In this document: positions 8,999 through 18,150 of the stretch, in pieces | How the letters are laid out: each line of letters begins with the position of its first letter | Position numbering within the stretch: position 1 is the first letter of the stretch | Assembly (NCBI RefSeq): GCF_003967075.1 | Contig: NZ_AP018664.1 | Span: 3,454,501 to 3,518,500, forward strand | Reading direction: 5' to 3' | DNA: 64,000 nt | Source of the DNA: Sphingobium amiense | GTDB lineage: Bacteria; Pseudomonadota; Alphaproteobacteria; Sphingomonadales; Sphingomonadaceae | The notes under the pieces: generated by a model | What the model saw: only the letters and a program-made list of their open reading frames with translations | The model's database searches: none | Told to the model about the DNA's origin: nothing | Made by a program: the position numbers and the translations under genes

Positions 8999-10036
8999 TC
9001 AGGCGTCTACGCTGACCACGCCGCGGCGGATCTGGTCGAGTTCGATGCTTTCGAACAGCGCCTGGAAATTGCCGTTGCCAAAGCCCTCATTGCCCTTGCG
9101 CTGGATGATCTCGAAGAAGATCGGGCCGAACATGTTTTCGGTGAAGATCTGAAGCAGGATGCCCTCGCTTTCGACATCGCCGTCGATGAGGATGCGGTTC
9201 TTTCTGAGGCGCTCCAGATCCTCGCCATGGCCGGGCACGCGCTGGTCGACCAGCTCGTAATAGGTTTCGACCGTGTCCTGCAGCCGCACGCCGCGCGCGC
9301 GCAGTTTCTCGACCGTTTCGTAGATATTGTCGGTCGTCATCGCGAGATGCTGGATACCCTCGCCACGATAGTCGCGGATGAACTCCTCGATCTGACTCCT
9401 GTCGTCCTGGCTTTCGTTCAGGGGGATGCGGATCGCGCGGTCGGGCGCGATCATCGCCTGACTGGTGAGGCCGGTGGCCTTCCCCTTGATGTCGAAGAAT
9501 TTCTGCTCCTCGAAATTGAAGAGCGTGCGGTAGAATTCGCTCCAGACGCGCATCTGGCCGCGGCGGACATTGTGCGTCAGGTGATCCAGCAGGTCGAGGC
9601 CGACGCTGTTGCGCGCCTCCTCCTCGCGCCAGCCGGAAAATTCGGCCCAGTCGGCATAGGGATCGACGCCGTCCTGCATGAAATAGAGGTAGGAACCGCC
9701 GATGCCATGAATGACGGTATCGTCCTCCTGCGTGCGCTGGGCGCCATGGGCGAGCGCCCATTCCATCGCGGCGGTGGGATCGGCCACGCGGAACGCCATG
9801 GCGCTGGCCGAAGGGCCGTGGACGCCGCGAAACTCCGCCACGCGCCCGGCATCGTCGCGATTGAGCATCAGGTTGATGCGGCCCTGCTTGTAGCGGGTGA
9901 TGTTCTTGCGCGGATGGCGGTGGGTGGGCACGAAGCCGAGCGCCAGAAACTGCGCGGCCATGGCTTCGGGATCGGGTGAGGTGAATTCGACAAACTCGAA
10001 GCCGTTGAGGCCGAGCGGATTTTCGGGGGCGGTCAT
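8999..10036 (-). CDS. hppD: 4-hydroxyphenylpyruvate dioxygenase
   Basis: Non-haem iron enzyme that turns 4-hydroxyphenylpyruvate into homogentisate in tyrosine degradation. It has 345 residues in two VOC domains. The iron ligands can be placed as His152 (DHLTHNV), His230 (GIQHLAMTTDN) and Glu309 (FFEIIQRKG). The C-terminal helix region (GFGNGNFQALFESIE) that gates the active site is intact. The start at 10036 follows from the ATGA overlap with phhA; the frame is open well upstream inside phhA, but that extension is a shadow. It is co-transcribed with phhA, so phenylalanine and tyrosine breakdown are linked. The next enzymes, hmgA and fahA, lie 12 kb away. Confidence 0.96.
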   Translation of the reverse strand: MTAPENPLGLNGFEFVEFTSPDPEAMAAQFLALGFVPTHRHPRKNITRYKQGRINLMLNRDDAGRVAEFRGVHGPSASAMAFRVADPTAAMEWALAHGAQRTQEDDTVIHGIGGSYLYFMQDGVDPYADWAEFSGWREEEARNSVGLDLLDHLTHNVRRGQMRVWSEFYRTLFNFEEQKFFDIKGKATGLTSQAMIAPDRAIRIPLNESQDDRSQIEEFIRDYRGEGIQHLAMTTDNIYETVEKLRARGVRLQDTVETYYELVDQRVPGHGEDLERLRKNRILIDGDVESEGILLQIFTENMFGPIFFEIIQRKGNEGFGNGNFQALFESIELDQIRRGVVSVDA

Positions 10037-10908
10037 GGGCGATCCTCTTCTTCTTTCCTTGAGCGGGCATGGGCCTGCGTCCCGCGCGTGATGATGCGAT
10101 CGGTGGGCAGGACGGTGTCGATGTCGAGATCGGATCGCTGCTCCAGCGCGGCATAGAGCGGCGCGAAGTCGGTCTCGACCGTGGCGCGCAGCAGATCGTC
10201 GAAACTGTCGATGACGAAATAGGTCTGCTGATAATCGTCGATGCGATAGCGGGTGCGCATGACACGCCGGAGGTCGAAACCGATGCGGTTGGGCGACGGG
10301 TCTTCGAGCGCGAAGAGCGATTCGGCGTGGGATGATACGATGCCCGCGCCATAGAGCTTGAGGCCGCCGCCATCGCGGACCAGCCCGAATTCCACCGTAT
10401 ACCAGTAAAGCCGCGCCAGCCGGTCGATCGCGCCCAGCGCATCGGCGCGCAGCCCGCCCTGCCCATAAGCCTGCATATAGTCGGCAAAGACCGGGTCGGC
10501 GAGCAGGGGGACATGGCCGAACACATCGTGGAAGACGTCCGGTTCCTGAAGATAGTCGATCTGGTCGGGTCGCCGAATGAAGCGGCCCGCGACGAAGCGG
10601 CGGTTGGCGAGATGTTCGAAGAACAGGCGGTCGGGAACGAGGCCGGGAACGGCGACGACCTGCCAGCCGGTGCGCTGCATCAGCCGCTCGGACAGGCGCC
10701 CGAAATCGGGGATGCCGGGCCTGTCCATCCGCAATATATCCAGCCCTTCGAGAAACTGGGGCGCGACGCGGCCGGGGAGCAGCGCGGCCTGACGCGCGAA
10801 CAGCCGGTCCCACAGCGCATGCTCCGCCGCCGTATAGGCGGACCAGTCCTGCGAAATGGTCCAGTCAGCGGCAGCGCCTTCAGGCGGAGAGGAAGCAGGT
10901 TGGGCCAT
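10033..10908 (-). CDS. phhA: Phenylalanine 4-monooxygenase
   Basis: Pterin-dependent iron hydroxylase converting phenylalanine to tyrosine. It has 291 residues, normal for the bacterial single-domain form. Iron ligands are His127 and His132 (DVFHDVFGHVPLL) and Glu173 (YWYTVEFGLV). It overlaps hppD by 4 bp (ATGA), forming a phhA-hppD operon. A divergent Lrp-type gene starts 91 bp away and is the likely regulator. A pterin-4a-carbinolamine dehydratase (phhB), often its neighbour, is not seen here. Confidence 0.96.
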   Translation of the reverse strand: MAQPASSPPEGAAADWTISQDWSAYTAAEHALWDRLFARQAALLPGRVAPQFLEGLDILRMDRPGIPDFGRLSERLMQRTGWQVVAVPGLVPDRLFFEHLANRRFVAGRFIRRPDQIDYLQEPDVFHDVFGHVPLLADPVFADYMQAYGQGGLRADALGAIDRLARLYWYTVEFGLVRDGGGLKLYGAGIVSSHAESLFALEDPSPNRIGFDLRRVMRTRYRIDDYQQTYFVIDSFDDLLRATVETDFAPLYAALEQRSDLDIDTVLPTDRIITRGTQAHARSRKEEEDRP

Positions 10909-10999
10909 TGGAAGAATATGGCACAGGATCGCGGCAAAACCGTTTCATAGTCGACAGACATTTTGCTATTGATGAAATGAAGCGGGCAAAAAGCGGAGA

Positions 11000-11473
11000 A
11001 TGATGAAACAGGATCGACAGATAGACGCGGTCGACCGCCGCATCCTGTCCGCCTTGCAGCAGGATGCCGCGCTGAGCCATCAGGAGCTGGCGGAGCGGGT
11101 GGGTGCGTCGAGCGCATCCTGCTGGCGGCGGATCAAGGCGCTGGAGCAGGCGGGCCTGCTGACGCGCACCGTCCGGCTGGTCGATCCGGACAGAGTGGGC
11201 CGGGGCGTCAATGTGCTTTGCAACATCCGCATGCGCAGCCACGCCCGCGAGGCGCGCAGCGCGTTCGAGCAGTTTGTCGACGGACGGCCCGAAATTGTGG
11301 AGTGTTTCTCCATGTCGGGGGAGTGGGACTATCTGATCCGCGTGGTGGTGGCGGATGTGGAGGATTATAACCGCTTCCTCATGCAGATCCTGCTGGGGCA
11401 TCCATCGGTCGCCGGGGCAGCATCGCACTTCGCGCTGTCGATGACCAAATATACGACCGCGCTGCCGCTTTAG
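11000..11473 (+). CDS. Lrp/AsnC-family regulator (probable regulator of phhA-hppD)
   Basis: Protein of 157 residues: an N-terminal helix-turn-helix (DRRILSALQQDAALSHQELA, then ERVGASSASCWRRIKALEQ) and a C-terminal RAM ligand-binding domain (SMSGEWDYLIRVVVADVEDY). Lrp proteins sense amino acids. Position divergent from phenylalanine hydroxylase makes phenylalanine or tyrosine the probable effector (inference). ATG at 11000 and ATG at 11003 are both possible starts. Its stop lies 7 bp from that of the convergent outer-membrane efflux gene, with no room for a terminator. Confidence 0.92.
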   Translation: MMKQDRQIDAVDRRILSALQQDAALSHQELAERVGASSASCWRRIKALEQAGLLTRTVRLVDPDRVGRGVNVLCNIRMRSHAREARSAFEQFVDGRPEIVECFSMSGEWDYLIRVVVADVEDYNRFLMQILLGHPSVAGAASHFALSMTKYTTALPL

Positions 11474-11480
11474 GCGCGCC

Positions 11481-12845
11481 CTACTGATCCGTGCCGATCA
11501 CGCGATAGAGGCGGATGCGGTTACTGACCAGTTGCAGGTCGGTGGCGATCGCCGACTGCTGGGCATTGTAGAGCGACCTCTGGCTGGTCAGGGCTGTCAG
11601 GAATGTGTCGATCCCCGCGCGGTAGCGTTGATCGGCAAGCTCATAGGCCTGTCGGCTCGCGGCCACGAGACGGCGCTGCGCGGCCTGCTGCGCGTCGATC
11701 GTGCCTTCGCGGGCGAGGGCGTCGGCGACTTCCTGAAACGCGGTCTGCACCGCCTTTTCATATTGCGCGAGATAAAGGTCGCGCTGCGCCTTGCTGTAGG
11801 CGAGGTTGCCCCGATTGGGGCCGCCGAAGATCGGCAGGCTGGCCGAAGGCGCGGCGGACCAACTGAATGCGCCGCCGCTGAACAGCGAGGACAGCGCCGA
11901 ACTGGCGACGCCGATGGCGGACGTCAGGCTGATGCGGGGGAAGAAAGCGGCGCGCGCCGCGCCGACATCCGCATTGGCGGCCTGCAACTGATGCTCGGCC
12001 TGAAGCACGTCCGGGCGCTGGAGCAGAACGTCCGAGGAGACGCCGGCAGGCACCTTCGCGATGGTGCGCGTCAGTGCGTCGAGCGAATCCGGGAGAAGGG
12101 CGTCCTCAACCGGCGCGCCCGCGAGCAGGTCGAGCGCATTGCGATCCTGCGCGACCTGCGTGATCGTGGCGGCGACATCGGACGCCGCCTGTTCCACCGT
12201 GGTTTCCGCCTGCCGCACGTCGAGCTTGCCTGCAAGGCCTGCTGCATTGAGCGAGCGCACGAGATCGAGCGTGCGCTGCGCGCTCGCCTGCGTCTGGCGG
12301 GAAAGGGCGAGCTGGTCCTGATCGGCGGCGAGGGTGGCGTAGGCCGTTGCCGTTTCGGCGATCAGCGCGATGCGGGTGGCGCGCGCGCCTTCCTCCGTCG
12401 CCAGATAGGACTGGAGAGCGGCTTCGCTCAGGTTGCGCAGGCGGCCGAACAGGTCGATCTCGAACGCGCTGAAGCCCACGTCGGCGCTGTAGCTATTCTG
12501 TCGGCTGTCGTTGCGGCGGGCGAAGCTGGCCGAGGTATCGGCGGTGATCGTCGGAAGCTGGGCCGCGCGCTGGATGCGATATTGGGCGCGGGCGGCCTCC
12601 ACATTGGCGAGTGCGGCGCGCAGATCGCGGTTTCCGGACAGCGCGCGCTGGATGATCGCGGTGAGGCGGGCGTCCTGCACGAGCTGCGTCCAGGGCAGGC
12701 CCGCTTTCGCGTCGGTCTGCGGCGCATAGGATTCGCCGACCGGCAGTGCGGCCGGGACGGGAGGCGTCGGACGAACATAGGGCGAGGCCATGTTGCACCC
12801 CGCCAGCAGCGCCAGTGACAGGGGGGCAAGACGTGCGCGGATCAT
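11481..12845 (-). CDS. RND efflux outer-membrane lipoprotein (NodT/OprM type)
   Basis: TolC-like trimeric outer-membrane channel of 454 residues. The start at 12845 is fixed by an ATGA overlap with the pump gene. The signal peptide ends in the lipobox LLAGC (Cys17), so it is a lipoprotein. Two repeated coiled-coil regions are visible, with typical end motifs GDLAYSKAQRDLYLAQYEK-like and ALTSQRSLYNAQQSAIATDL. It is the third gene of the membrane-fusion, pump, channel operon running leftward. Longer open frame upstream lies inside the pump gene and is discarded. Confidence 0.93.
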   Translation of the reverse strand: MIRARLAPLSLALLAGCNMASPYVRPTPPVPAALPVGESYAPQTDAKAGLPWTQLVQDARLTAIIQRALSGNRDLRAALANVEAARAQYRIQRAAQLPTITADTSASFARRNDSRQNSYSADVGFSAFEIDLFGRLRNLSEAALQSYLATEEGARATRIALIAETATAYATLAADQDQLALSRQTQASAQRTLDLVRSLNAAGLAGKLDVRQAETTVEQAASDVAATITQVAQDRNALDLLAGAPVEDALLPDSLDALTRTIAKVPAGVSSDVLLQRPDVLQAEHQLQAANADVGAARAAFFPRISLTSAIGVASSALSSLFSGGAFSWSAAPSASLPIFGGPNRGNLAYSKAQRDLYLAQYEKAVQTAFQEVADALAREGTIDAQQAAQRRLVAASRQAYELADQRYRAGIDTFLTALTSQRSLYNAQQSAIATDLQLVSNRIRLYRVIGTDQ

Positions 12846-15800
12846 GCAGGCACTCCCGTCTGCGGCAGGGGCGCTTCCGGTTCGTCCTTCGGCCTGTCGC
12901 TGCCGAACAGGCGCGCAATCGTCAGGAAGAAGAGCGGCACGAAGAAGATGGCGAGGACGGTCGCGGTCGTCATCCCGCCGATCACCGCCGTGCCGATGGC
13001 GATGCGGCTCTGCGCCCCCGCGCCCGATGCGATGGCGAGCGGGATACAGCCCGCGATGAACGCCAGCGATGTCATCAGGATCGGCCGGAAGCGCAGCCGG
13101 GCTGCTTCCAGCGCCGCGTCCCACGCATTTTTGCCTTCATAATGCGCAAGTTCGGCAAATTCCACGATCAGGATGGCGTTCTTCGCGGCAAGGCCCATGG
13201 TGGTCAGCAGGCCGACCTGAAAGAAGATGTTGTTTTCCAGCCCCCTCGCCCACACCGCGATGACAGCGCCGATCAGGCCGAGCGGTATGACAAGCAGTAC
13301 GGCGAGCGGGATCGACCAGCTTTCATAGAGTGCGGCGAGGCACAGGAAAACGACCAGCACCGACAGGCCGTAGAGCAGCGGCGCCTGTCCGCCCGAAAGC
13401 TGTTCCTGATAGGAAAGGCCGCTCCAAGCATAGCTGGTGCCGGCGGGCAACTGCTTCTGCAATGCGACCATCCGCTCCATCGCTTCACCCGAGCTTGCAC
13501 CTTCTGCCGCCTGCCCCTGAAGTTCGAAGGACGACAGGCCGTTGAAGCGCGCGACCGTGGTCGGCCCCATGGTCCAGTGCGTCGTCGCAAAGGCGGAAAA
13601 GGGCACCATTTCCCCGGTGCTGTTCGACCGCACCATCCAGTTGTCGAGATCGGTCGGAAGCGCGCGGTAAGGCGCGTCGGCCTGCATGTAGACGCGTTTC
13701 ACCCGGCCCCGGTCGACGAAATCGTTGATATAGGTGCTGCCCCAGGCGGAACTTAGCACGTCGTCGACATCGGCCTGCGTCAGCCCCAGCACGGCGAGCT
13801 TTTCGGAGTCGACGTCGACGCGCAATTGCGGCGTATCCTCCAGCGTCGCCGCGCGCACGCCCGCGAGCGCGGGGTCTTTCTGCGCCGCCGCGATCAACCG
13901 GTCGCGCAGTTCGAGGAAACGCGCGCGGCTGAGGCCGCCGCTGTTCAGCAGTTCAAAGGTGAAGCCGTTCGACTGGCCAAGGCCGCGAATGGCGGGCGGC
14001 GTCATGGCCAGCACCTTCGCGTCGCGGATCGCGGCCAGTTGCTTGCTGGCGCGTCCGGCGATGGCTCCGGCGGTGTTCGCTGCGCCCTTTCGGTCTTCCC
14101 ATGGCGCAAGGTTGATGAAGCCCTGCGCCACATTCTCGCCCTGCCCCTGAAAGCTGAAGCCGGTCATGATGAAGGCGAAGGCGACATTGTCCTTTTCATC
14201 GTTCAGGAAATAATTCTGCACGCGCTCGACCGCCGCGGCAGTGCGGCTGGACTTGGCGCCCGCGGGGAGCGTCACCTGCGCCATCACCTGCCCCTGATCC
14301 TCGACCGGCAGGAAGCTGGTGGGCAGGCGGGTGAAGATCAGGATCAGGAGGGCAAGCACGACGACGTAGAGACCCCAGAACAGCTTGCGGCGGGTCATCA
14401 CCCGTTCGGTGCGGCGGATATAGCCGCCAGTCAGGCGGTCGAACCAGCGGTTGAATTTGCCTGCCCAGCCCCTGTCACGCTTGTGATGGTCGATGGGCCT
14501 CAGCAGCGTCGCGCACAGGGCGGGCGAAAGGATCAGCGCCACCAGCACGGACAGCAGCATGGAAGATACGATAGTGATGGAGAACTGGCGATAGATGACG
14601 CCGGTGGACCCGCCGAAAAAGGCCATGGGCAGCAGCACGGCGGACAGGACCAGCGCGATGCCGACGAGCGCGCTCCCGATCTCCCCCATCGACTTGATCG
14701 TTGCATCGCGCGGGGACAGTCCCTCCTGCTCCATGAGGCGCTCGACATTTTCCACGACGACGATGGCGTCATCGACGAGCAGGCCGATGGAGAGCACCAT
14801 GCCGAACAGCGTCAGCGTGTTGATCGAATAGCCGAAGAGCGCGAGGATGCCGAAGGTGCCCAGCAGCACCACCGGCACGGCGATGGCCGGCACGAGCGTG
14901 GCGCGCCAGCTTTGCAGGAAGACGAACATCACCACGACGACGAGCGCGACCGCCTCGATCAGCGTCTGGATCACTTCGTCGACCGACAGCTTGATGAAGG
15001 GGGTGGTGTCGCGCGGGAAGACCACCTTGTAGCCGTGCGGAAGGTTGCCCGACAGCTCCTGCACCTTGGCCTTCACGAGTTCGGCGGTCTTGAGCGCGTC
15101 GGCGCCGGGCGCGAGCTGGAGCGCGATGCCGGAGGCGGGATGGCCGTTCAGCCGCGCGTTGGTCGAATAGCTTTCATTGCCCAGTTCCACGCGCGCCACA
15201 TCGGACAGGTGGACGATCGACCCGTCGCTCTGCGTCTTGACGATGATGTTGCGGAACTGGTCCGGCGTCTGGAGCCGCGACCGCGCCGTCACGGTCGCGT
15301 TGATCTGCTGCCCTTCGGGCGCGGGATCGGCGCCGATTTGCCCGGCGGACACTTCCACATTCTGCGCCCGGATCGCGCTTTCGACGTCCGATGGCATCAG
15401 CTTGACCGCCGCCAGCCTGTAGGGGTTGAGCCAGATGCGCATCGCATATTGCGACCCGAAAATCTGCGTCGCGCCGATGCCGTCGATGCGGGCGATGGGG
15501 TCCTGCATATTGTTGACGAGGAAGTCGGAAATGTCCGCCTGGCTCGCCGTATCGGTTTCGTCATACAGGCCGACCAGCATCAGGAAGTCGGTCTGCTGCT
15601 TGGTGACGGTCAGCCCCTGCTGCTGCACCGGATTGGGCAGGCGGCTCAGCGCCTGCTGCACGCGGTTCTGCACCTGCACCTGCGCGGTGTCGGGGTTGGT
15701 GCCCTTCTGGAAGGTGACGCTGATCTGCGCGCGCCCGTTCGCCGAGGAGGAAGACGAGAAATACATGAGGCCGTCGAGACCGGTGAGCTGCTGCTCGATG

Positions 15801-15994
15801 ATCTGGGTGACGGCGGTTTCGACGGTTTCGGCGGACGCGCCGGGATAGGTCGCGCTGATGCCTACTCCGGGCGGCGCGATGTCGGGATATTGCGCGATGG
15901 GCAGCGAGAGCATCGAGCCGAGGCCCGCCAGCATGATGCCGATGGCGATAACCCAGGCGAAGATCGGCCGTTCGATGAAAAAGCGGCTGAGCAC
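12842..15994 (-). CDS. RND multidrug efflux permease (HAE1, AcrB/MexB type)
   Basis: Inner-membrane proton-driven drug pump of 1050 residues, full length. It begins MLSRFFIERPIFAWVIAIGI. The proton-relay aspartates are in GLLVDDAIVVVENVERLM (TM4) and the lysine in GLAAKNAILIVEFAELAH (TM10). The porter domain motif GIGATQIFGSQYAMRIWLNP is intact. The gap to the upstream fusion-protein gene is 10 bp, and it overlaps the channel gene by 4 bp. Substrates cannot be read from sequence; the AcrB class usually takes hydrophobic drugs, dyes, bile salts and plant phenolics. Confidence 0.95.
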   Translation of the reverse strand: MLSRFFIERPIFAWVIAIGIMLAGLGSMLSLPIAQYPDIAPPGVGISATYPGASAETVETAVTQIIEQQLTGLDGLMYFSSSSSANGRAQISVTFQKGTNPDTAQVQVQNRVQQALSRLPNPVQQQGLTVTKQQTDFLMLVGLYDETDTASQADISDFLVNNMQDPIARIDGIGATQIFGSQYAMRIWLNPYRLAAVKLMPSDVESAIRAQNVEVSAGQIGADPAPEGQQINATVTARSRLQTPDQFRNIIVKTQSDGSIVHLSDVARVELGNESYSTNARLNGHPASGIALQLAPGADALKTAELVKAKVQELSGNLPHGYKVVFPRDTTPFIKLSVDEVIQTLIEAVALVVVVMFVFLQSWRATLVPAIAVPVVLLGTFGILALFGYSINTLTLFGMVLSIGLLVDDAIVVVENVERLMEQEGLSPRDATIKSMGEIGSALVGIALVLSAVLLPMAFFGGSTGVIYRQFSITIVSSMLLSVLVALILSPALCATLLRPIDHHKRDRGWAGKFNRWFDRLTGGYIRRTERVMTRRKLFWGLYVVVLALLILIFTRLPTSFLPVEDQGQVMAQVTLPAGAKSSRTAAAVERVQNYFLNDEKDNVAFAFIMTGFSFQGQGENVAQGFINLAPWEDRKGAANTAGAIAGRASKQLAAIRDAKVLAMTPPAIRGLGQSNGFTFELLNSGGLSRARFLELRDRLIAAAQKDPALAGVRAATLEDTPQLRVDVDSEKLAVLGLTQADVDDVLSSAWGSTYINDFVDRGRVKRVYMQADAPYRALPTDLDNWMVRSNSTGEMVPFSAFATTHWTMGPTTVARFNGLSSFELQGQAAEGASSGEAMERMVALQKQLPAGTSYAWSGLSYQEQLSGGQAPLLYGLSVLVVFLCLAALYESWSIPLAVLLVIPLGLIGAVIAVWARGLENNIFFQVGLLTTMGLAAKNAILIVEFAELAHYEGKNAWDAALEAARLRFRPILMTSLAFIAGCIPLAIASGAGAQSRIAIGTAVIGGMTTATVLAIFFVPLFFLTIARLFGSDRPKDEPEAPLPQTGVPA

Positions 15995-16004
15995 GTTCCC
16001 GCTC

Positions 16005-17138
16005 CTACTTCGCTGCCGCGACGGCGACGGGCTTTACCGCATCGTTCGGCTTCACCTTGTCGGTGCCCTCGACGATCAGGCGGTCGCCCGCCTTGAGACC
16101 GGAGGTGATGAGCCATTTGTCGCCCATTGCCTGACCCGCCGTGACGGTCCGCCGCTCGACCTTGTTCGCCCGGTTGACGACCAGCGCGGTGGCGTTGCCC
16201 TTGGGATCGCGGCTGATGCCCTGTTGCGGGGCGAGGATCGCGCGCGGCACGATCGCCTGAGGCGCAACGACGCGGACGAACATGCCGGGCAGCAGCAGGC
16301 CGTCCGGATTGGGGAACTGTGCGCGCAGCGTCACTGTGCCGCTGTTTACATCGACAATCGGTTCGGCAAATTCGATCCGGCCGGGAAGCGGATATTCGGT
16401 GCCGTCGTCCAGTTTCAGCCGGATAGTCGCGCTTGCCGGCAGCGTCTGGCCCGACGCGAGAGAGCGGCGAAGCTGAAGGAGTTGCGCGCTCGACTGAGTG
16501 ACGTCGACATAGATGGGGTCAAGCTGCTGGATCGTGGTCAGCGGGCTGGTCTGGCTGGCCGTCACCAGCGCGCCCGGCGTGAAGAGCGTGCGGCCGATCC
16601 GCCCGCTGATGGGCGCGCGGACCAGCGTGAATTCGAGGTTGACGCTGCTGGTCTGGAGGCTGGCGCGCGCCTGCTGAACCGACGCCTGCGCCTGACGGGC
16701 GGCGGCGGTGACGTCATCGCGATCCTGCGCGCTCACCGCTTCGGTCTGGCCGAGAAGCTGATAGCGCCGCGCCTTGGCCTGCGCCGCCACCAGCGTGGCC
16801 TGCGCGCTGGCGAGCGTGGCCTGCGCTTCGTCGCGCGACGCGCGATAGAGGCGGGGGTCGATCCGGTAGAGCGGCTGTCCCGCCGTCACCATCGCGCCTT
16901 CGGTGAACAGCCGTTTCTGGATGAGACCGGCGACCTGCGGGCGCACTTCGGACATCATGGTGGAAACCGTGCGGCCGGGCAGTTCGGTGGAGACCGTCGC
17001 GTCCTGCGCTGTCAGCGTCACCACGCCCACTTCGACCGGCCCCTTCTGCGGCGGCTTCTTGGCGCCGCACCCGGCGATCAGGATGCTGAGGGCAAGGGGG
17101 GCAACGCGCAGGGACGAAAGCATGGATGGCACGGGCAT
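16005..17138 (-). CDS. RND efflux periplasmic adaptor (HlyD/AcrA-type lipoprotein)
   Basis: Membrane-fusion protein of about 377 residues linking pump and channel. The start at 17138 (MPVPSMLSSLRVAPLALSIL) gives a signal peptide with lipobox LIAGC; ATG at 17123 is also possible. Domains follow AcrA order: beta-barrel start, lipoyl half-motif (STMMSEVRPQVAGLIQKRLF), alpha-hairpin, second lipoyl half (TLVRAPISGRIGRTL), beta-barrel and membrane-proximal domains. It is the first gene of the leftward efflux operon; the divergent response regulator 277 bp away is the likely controller. Confidence 0.93.
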   Translation of the reverse strand: MPVPSMLSSLRVAPLALSILIAGCGAKKPPQKGPVEVGVVTLTAQDATVSTELPGRTVSTMMSEVRPQVAGLIQKRLFTEGAMVTAGQPLYRIDPRLYRASRDEAQATLASAQATLVAAQAKARRYQLLGQTEAVSAQDRDDVTAAARQAQASVQQARASLQTSSVNLEFTLVRAPISGRIGRTLFTPGALVTASQTSPLTTIQQLDPIYVDVTQSSAQLLQLRRSLASGQTLPASATIRLKLDDGTEYPLPGRIEFAEPIVDVNSGTVTLRAQFPNPDGLLLPGMFVRVVAPQAIVPRAILAPQQGISRDPKGNATALVVNRANKVERRTVTAGQAMGDKWLITSGLKAGDRLIVEGTDKVKPNDAVKPVAVAAAK

Positions 17139-17294
17139 GTCTCTATGCAGGGTGTCGGCATAACCAGCGGGAGCCTCGCGCCGCATCCGCCCCCGGCATG
17201 GAAGGGGGGAAGGGGTCCGGGCGGCGAACGCGCGCGAGCGCTCCGGCTGGCGTCGGCGGGAGCAACCGACAGCCATGTTCCTTTCCGCTTTTGC

Positions 17295-17374
17295 CTGTTA
17301 CAGGAAAGTGCGACTTGTCGTCGGATTGTCGTGAAGCTCTGTCGGCGGGTATCGCTTTGTATCATACTGTAACA
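17295..17374. promoter_or_regulatory. Candidate OmpR-type direct-repeat operator between efflux operon and two-component system
   Basis: TTGTCGT occurs at 17315-17321 and 17326-17332, exactly 11 bp apart, and a related TGTCG lies at 17340-17344. OmpR-family regulators bind such one-turn tandem repeats. The region is flanked by CTGTTACAG (17295-17303) and CTGTAACA (17367-17374). The rest of the 277-bp gap, 17139-17294, is GC-rich and shows nothing convincing. Confidence 0.4.
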
Positions 17375-17415
17375 TCGTGCCTGCCGGGACAGACTCGATG
17401 GCGGATCGGCGGTAG

Positions 17416-18150
17416 ATGAGACGTATGTCAGACTCCGGCCCCGGCGGCAGGGCGACCGTCATGGTCGTCGATGATGACGCCGACATCCGCAGCCTCATCG
17501 TGGGCCAGTTGCAGCAGGAAAATTATCGCCTGCTGAGCGCCGCCAATCTGGGCGAGCTTCGCCGCGCGTTGCAGGATGAGCCTATCGACCTCATCGTGCT
17601 CGACCTCAATCTGCCCGATGGCGACGGCCTGTCGCTGTGCCGCGAATTGCGGGCCGAAGGATCGCATGTGCAGATCATCATGGTGACGGCGCGGGGCAGC
17701 GCGGTCGACCGGGTGCTGGGCCTGGAACTGGGGGCGGACGATTATCTGACCAAGCCGTTCGAGCCGCGCGAGCTGCTGGTGCGCATCCGCAACCTGCTGC
17801 GCCGGGGCAGGGGCGAGAGCGGCCCGCGACCGGCGGCGCGCTACGCGCATGTGGGGCCGTGGCGGCTCGACCTTCAGCAGCGGCGGCTGGTGGCTCCCGA
17901 TGACCGGCTGGTCATGCTGTCGTCGGCCGAATTTCGCCTGCTCAGCCGCTTCATCGACGAGCCGAACACGGTCCTTGCCCGCGAAATCCTGTTGCCCGAA
18001 CGGCGCGCGACGGCGGCCTTCGACCGGTCCATCGACCTTCAGGTCAGCCGGTTGCGGCAGAAGCTGGCGGGGATCAAGGGTGGAGACGAGCTGATCCTGA
18101 CGGTGCGCGGCGAAGGCTATGTCCTTGCATGCGAAGTCGATTACGCATGA
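17416..18150 (+). CDS. OmpR-family response regulator
   Basis: Protein of 244 residues (ATG at 17425 would give 241). The receiver domain shows the acidic pocket VMVVDDDADIRSL, phospho-acceptor Asp63 (LIVLDLNLPDGDG) and switch/lysine region GADDYLTKPFEPRELL. The winged-helix output domain includes MLSSAEFRLLSRFIDEPN and FDRSIDLQVSRLRQKL. It overlaps the kinase gene by 4 bp and is divergent from the RND operon, its most likely target. The architecture resembles OmpR or TctD; the signal is unknown. Confidence 0.94.
   Translation: MRRMSDSGPGGRATVMVVDDDADIRSLIVGQLQQENYRLLSAANLGELRRALQDEPIDLIVLDLNLPDGDGLSLCRELRAEGSHVQIIMVTARGSAVDRVLGLELGADDYLTKPFEPRELLVRIRNLLRRGRGESGPRPAARYAHVGPWRLDLQQRRLVAPDDRLVMLSSAEFRLLSRFIDEPNTVLAREILLPERRATAAFDRSIDLQVSRLRQKLAGIKGGDELILTVRGEGYVLACEVDYA

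Noticed and set aside
8999..10813. 604-residue fusion of HPPD with an N-terminal extension
   Set aside because: The extra N-terminus is the phhA gene read in another frame; the ATGA overlap at 10033-10036 gives a normal-length HPPD.
13826..16096. 756-codon open frame on the + strand
   Set aside because: Antisense shadow of the RND permease; no domain or ribosome-binding site.
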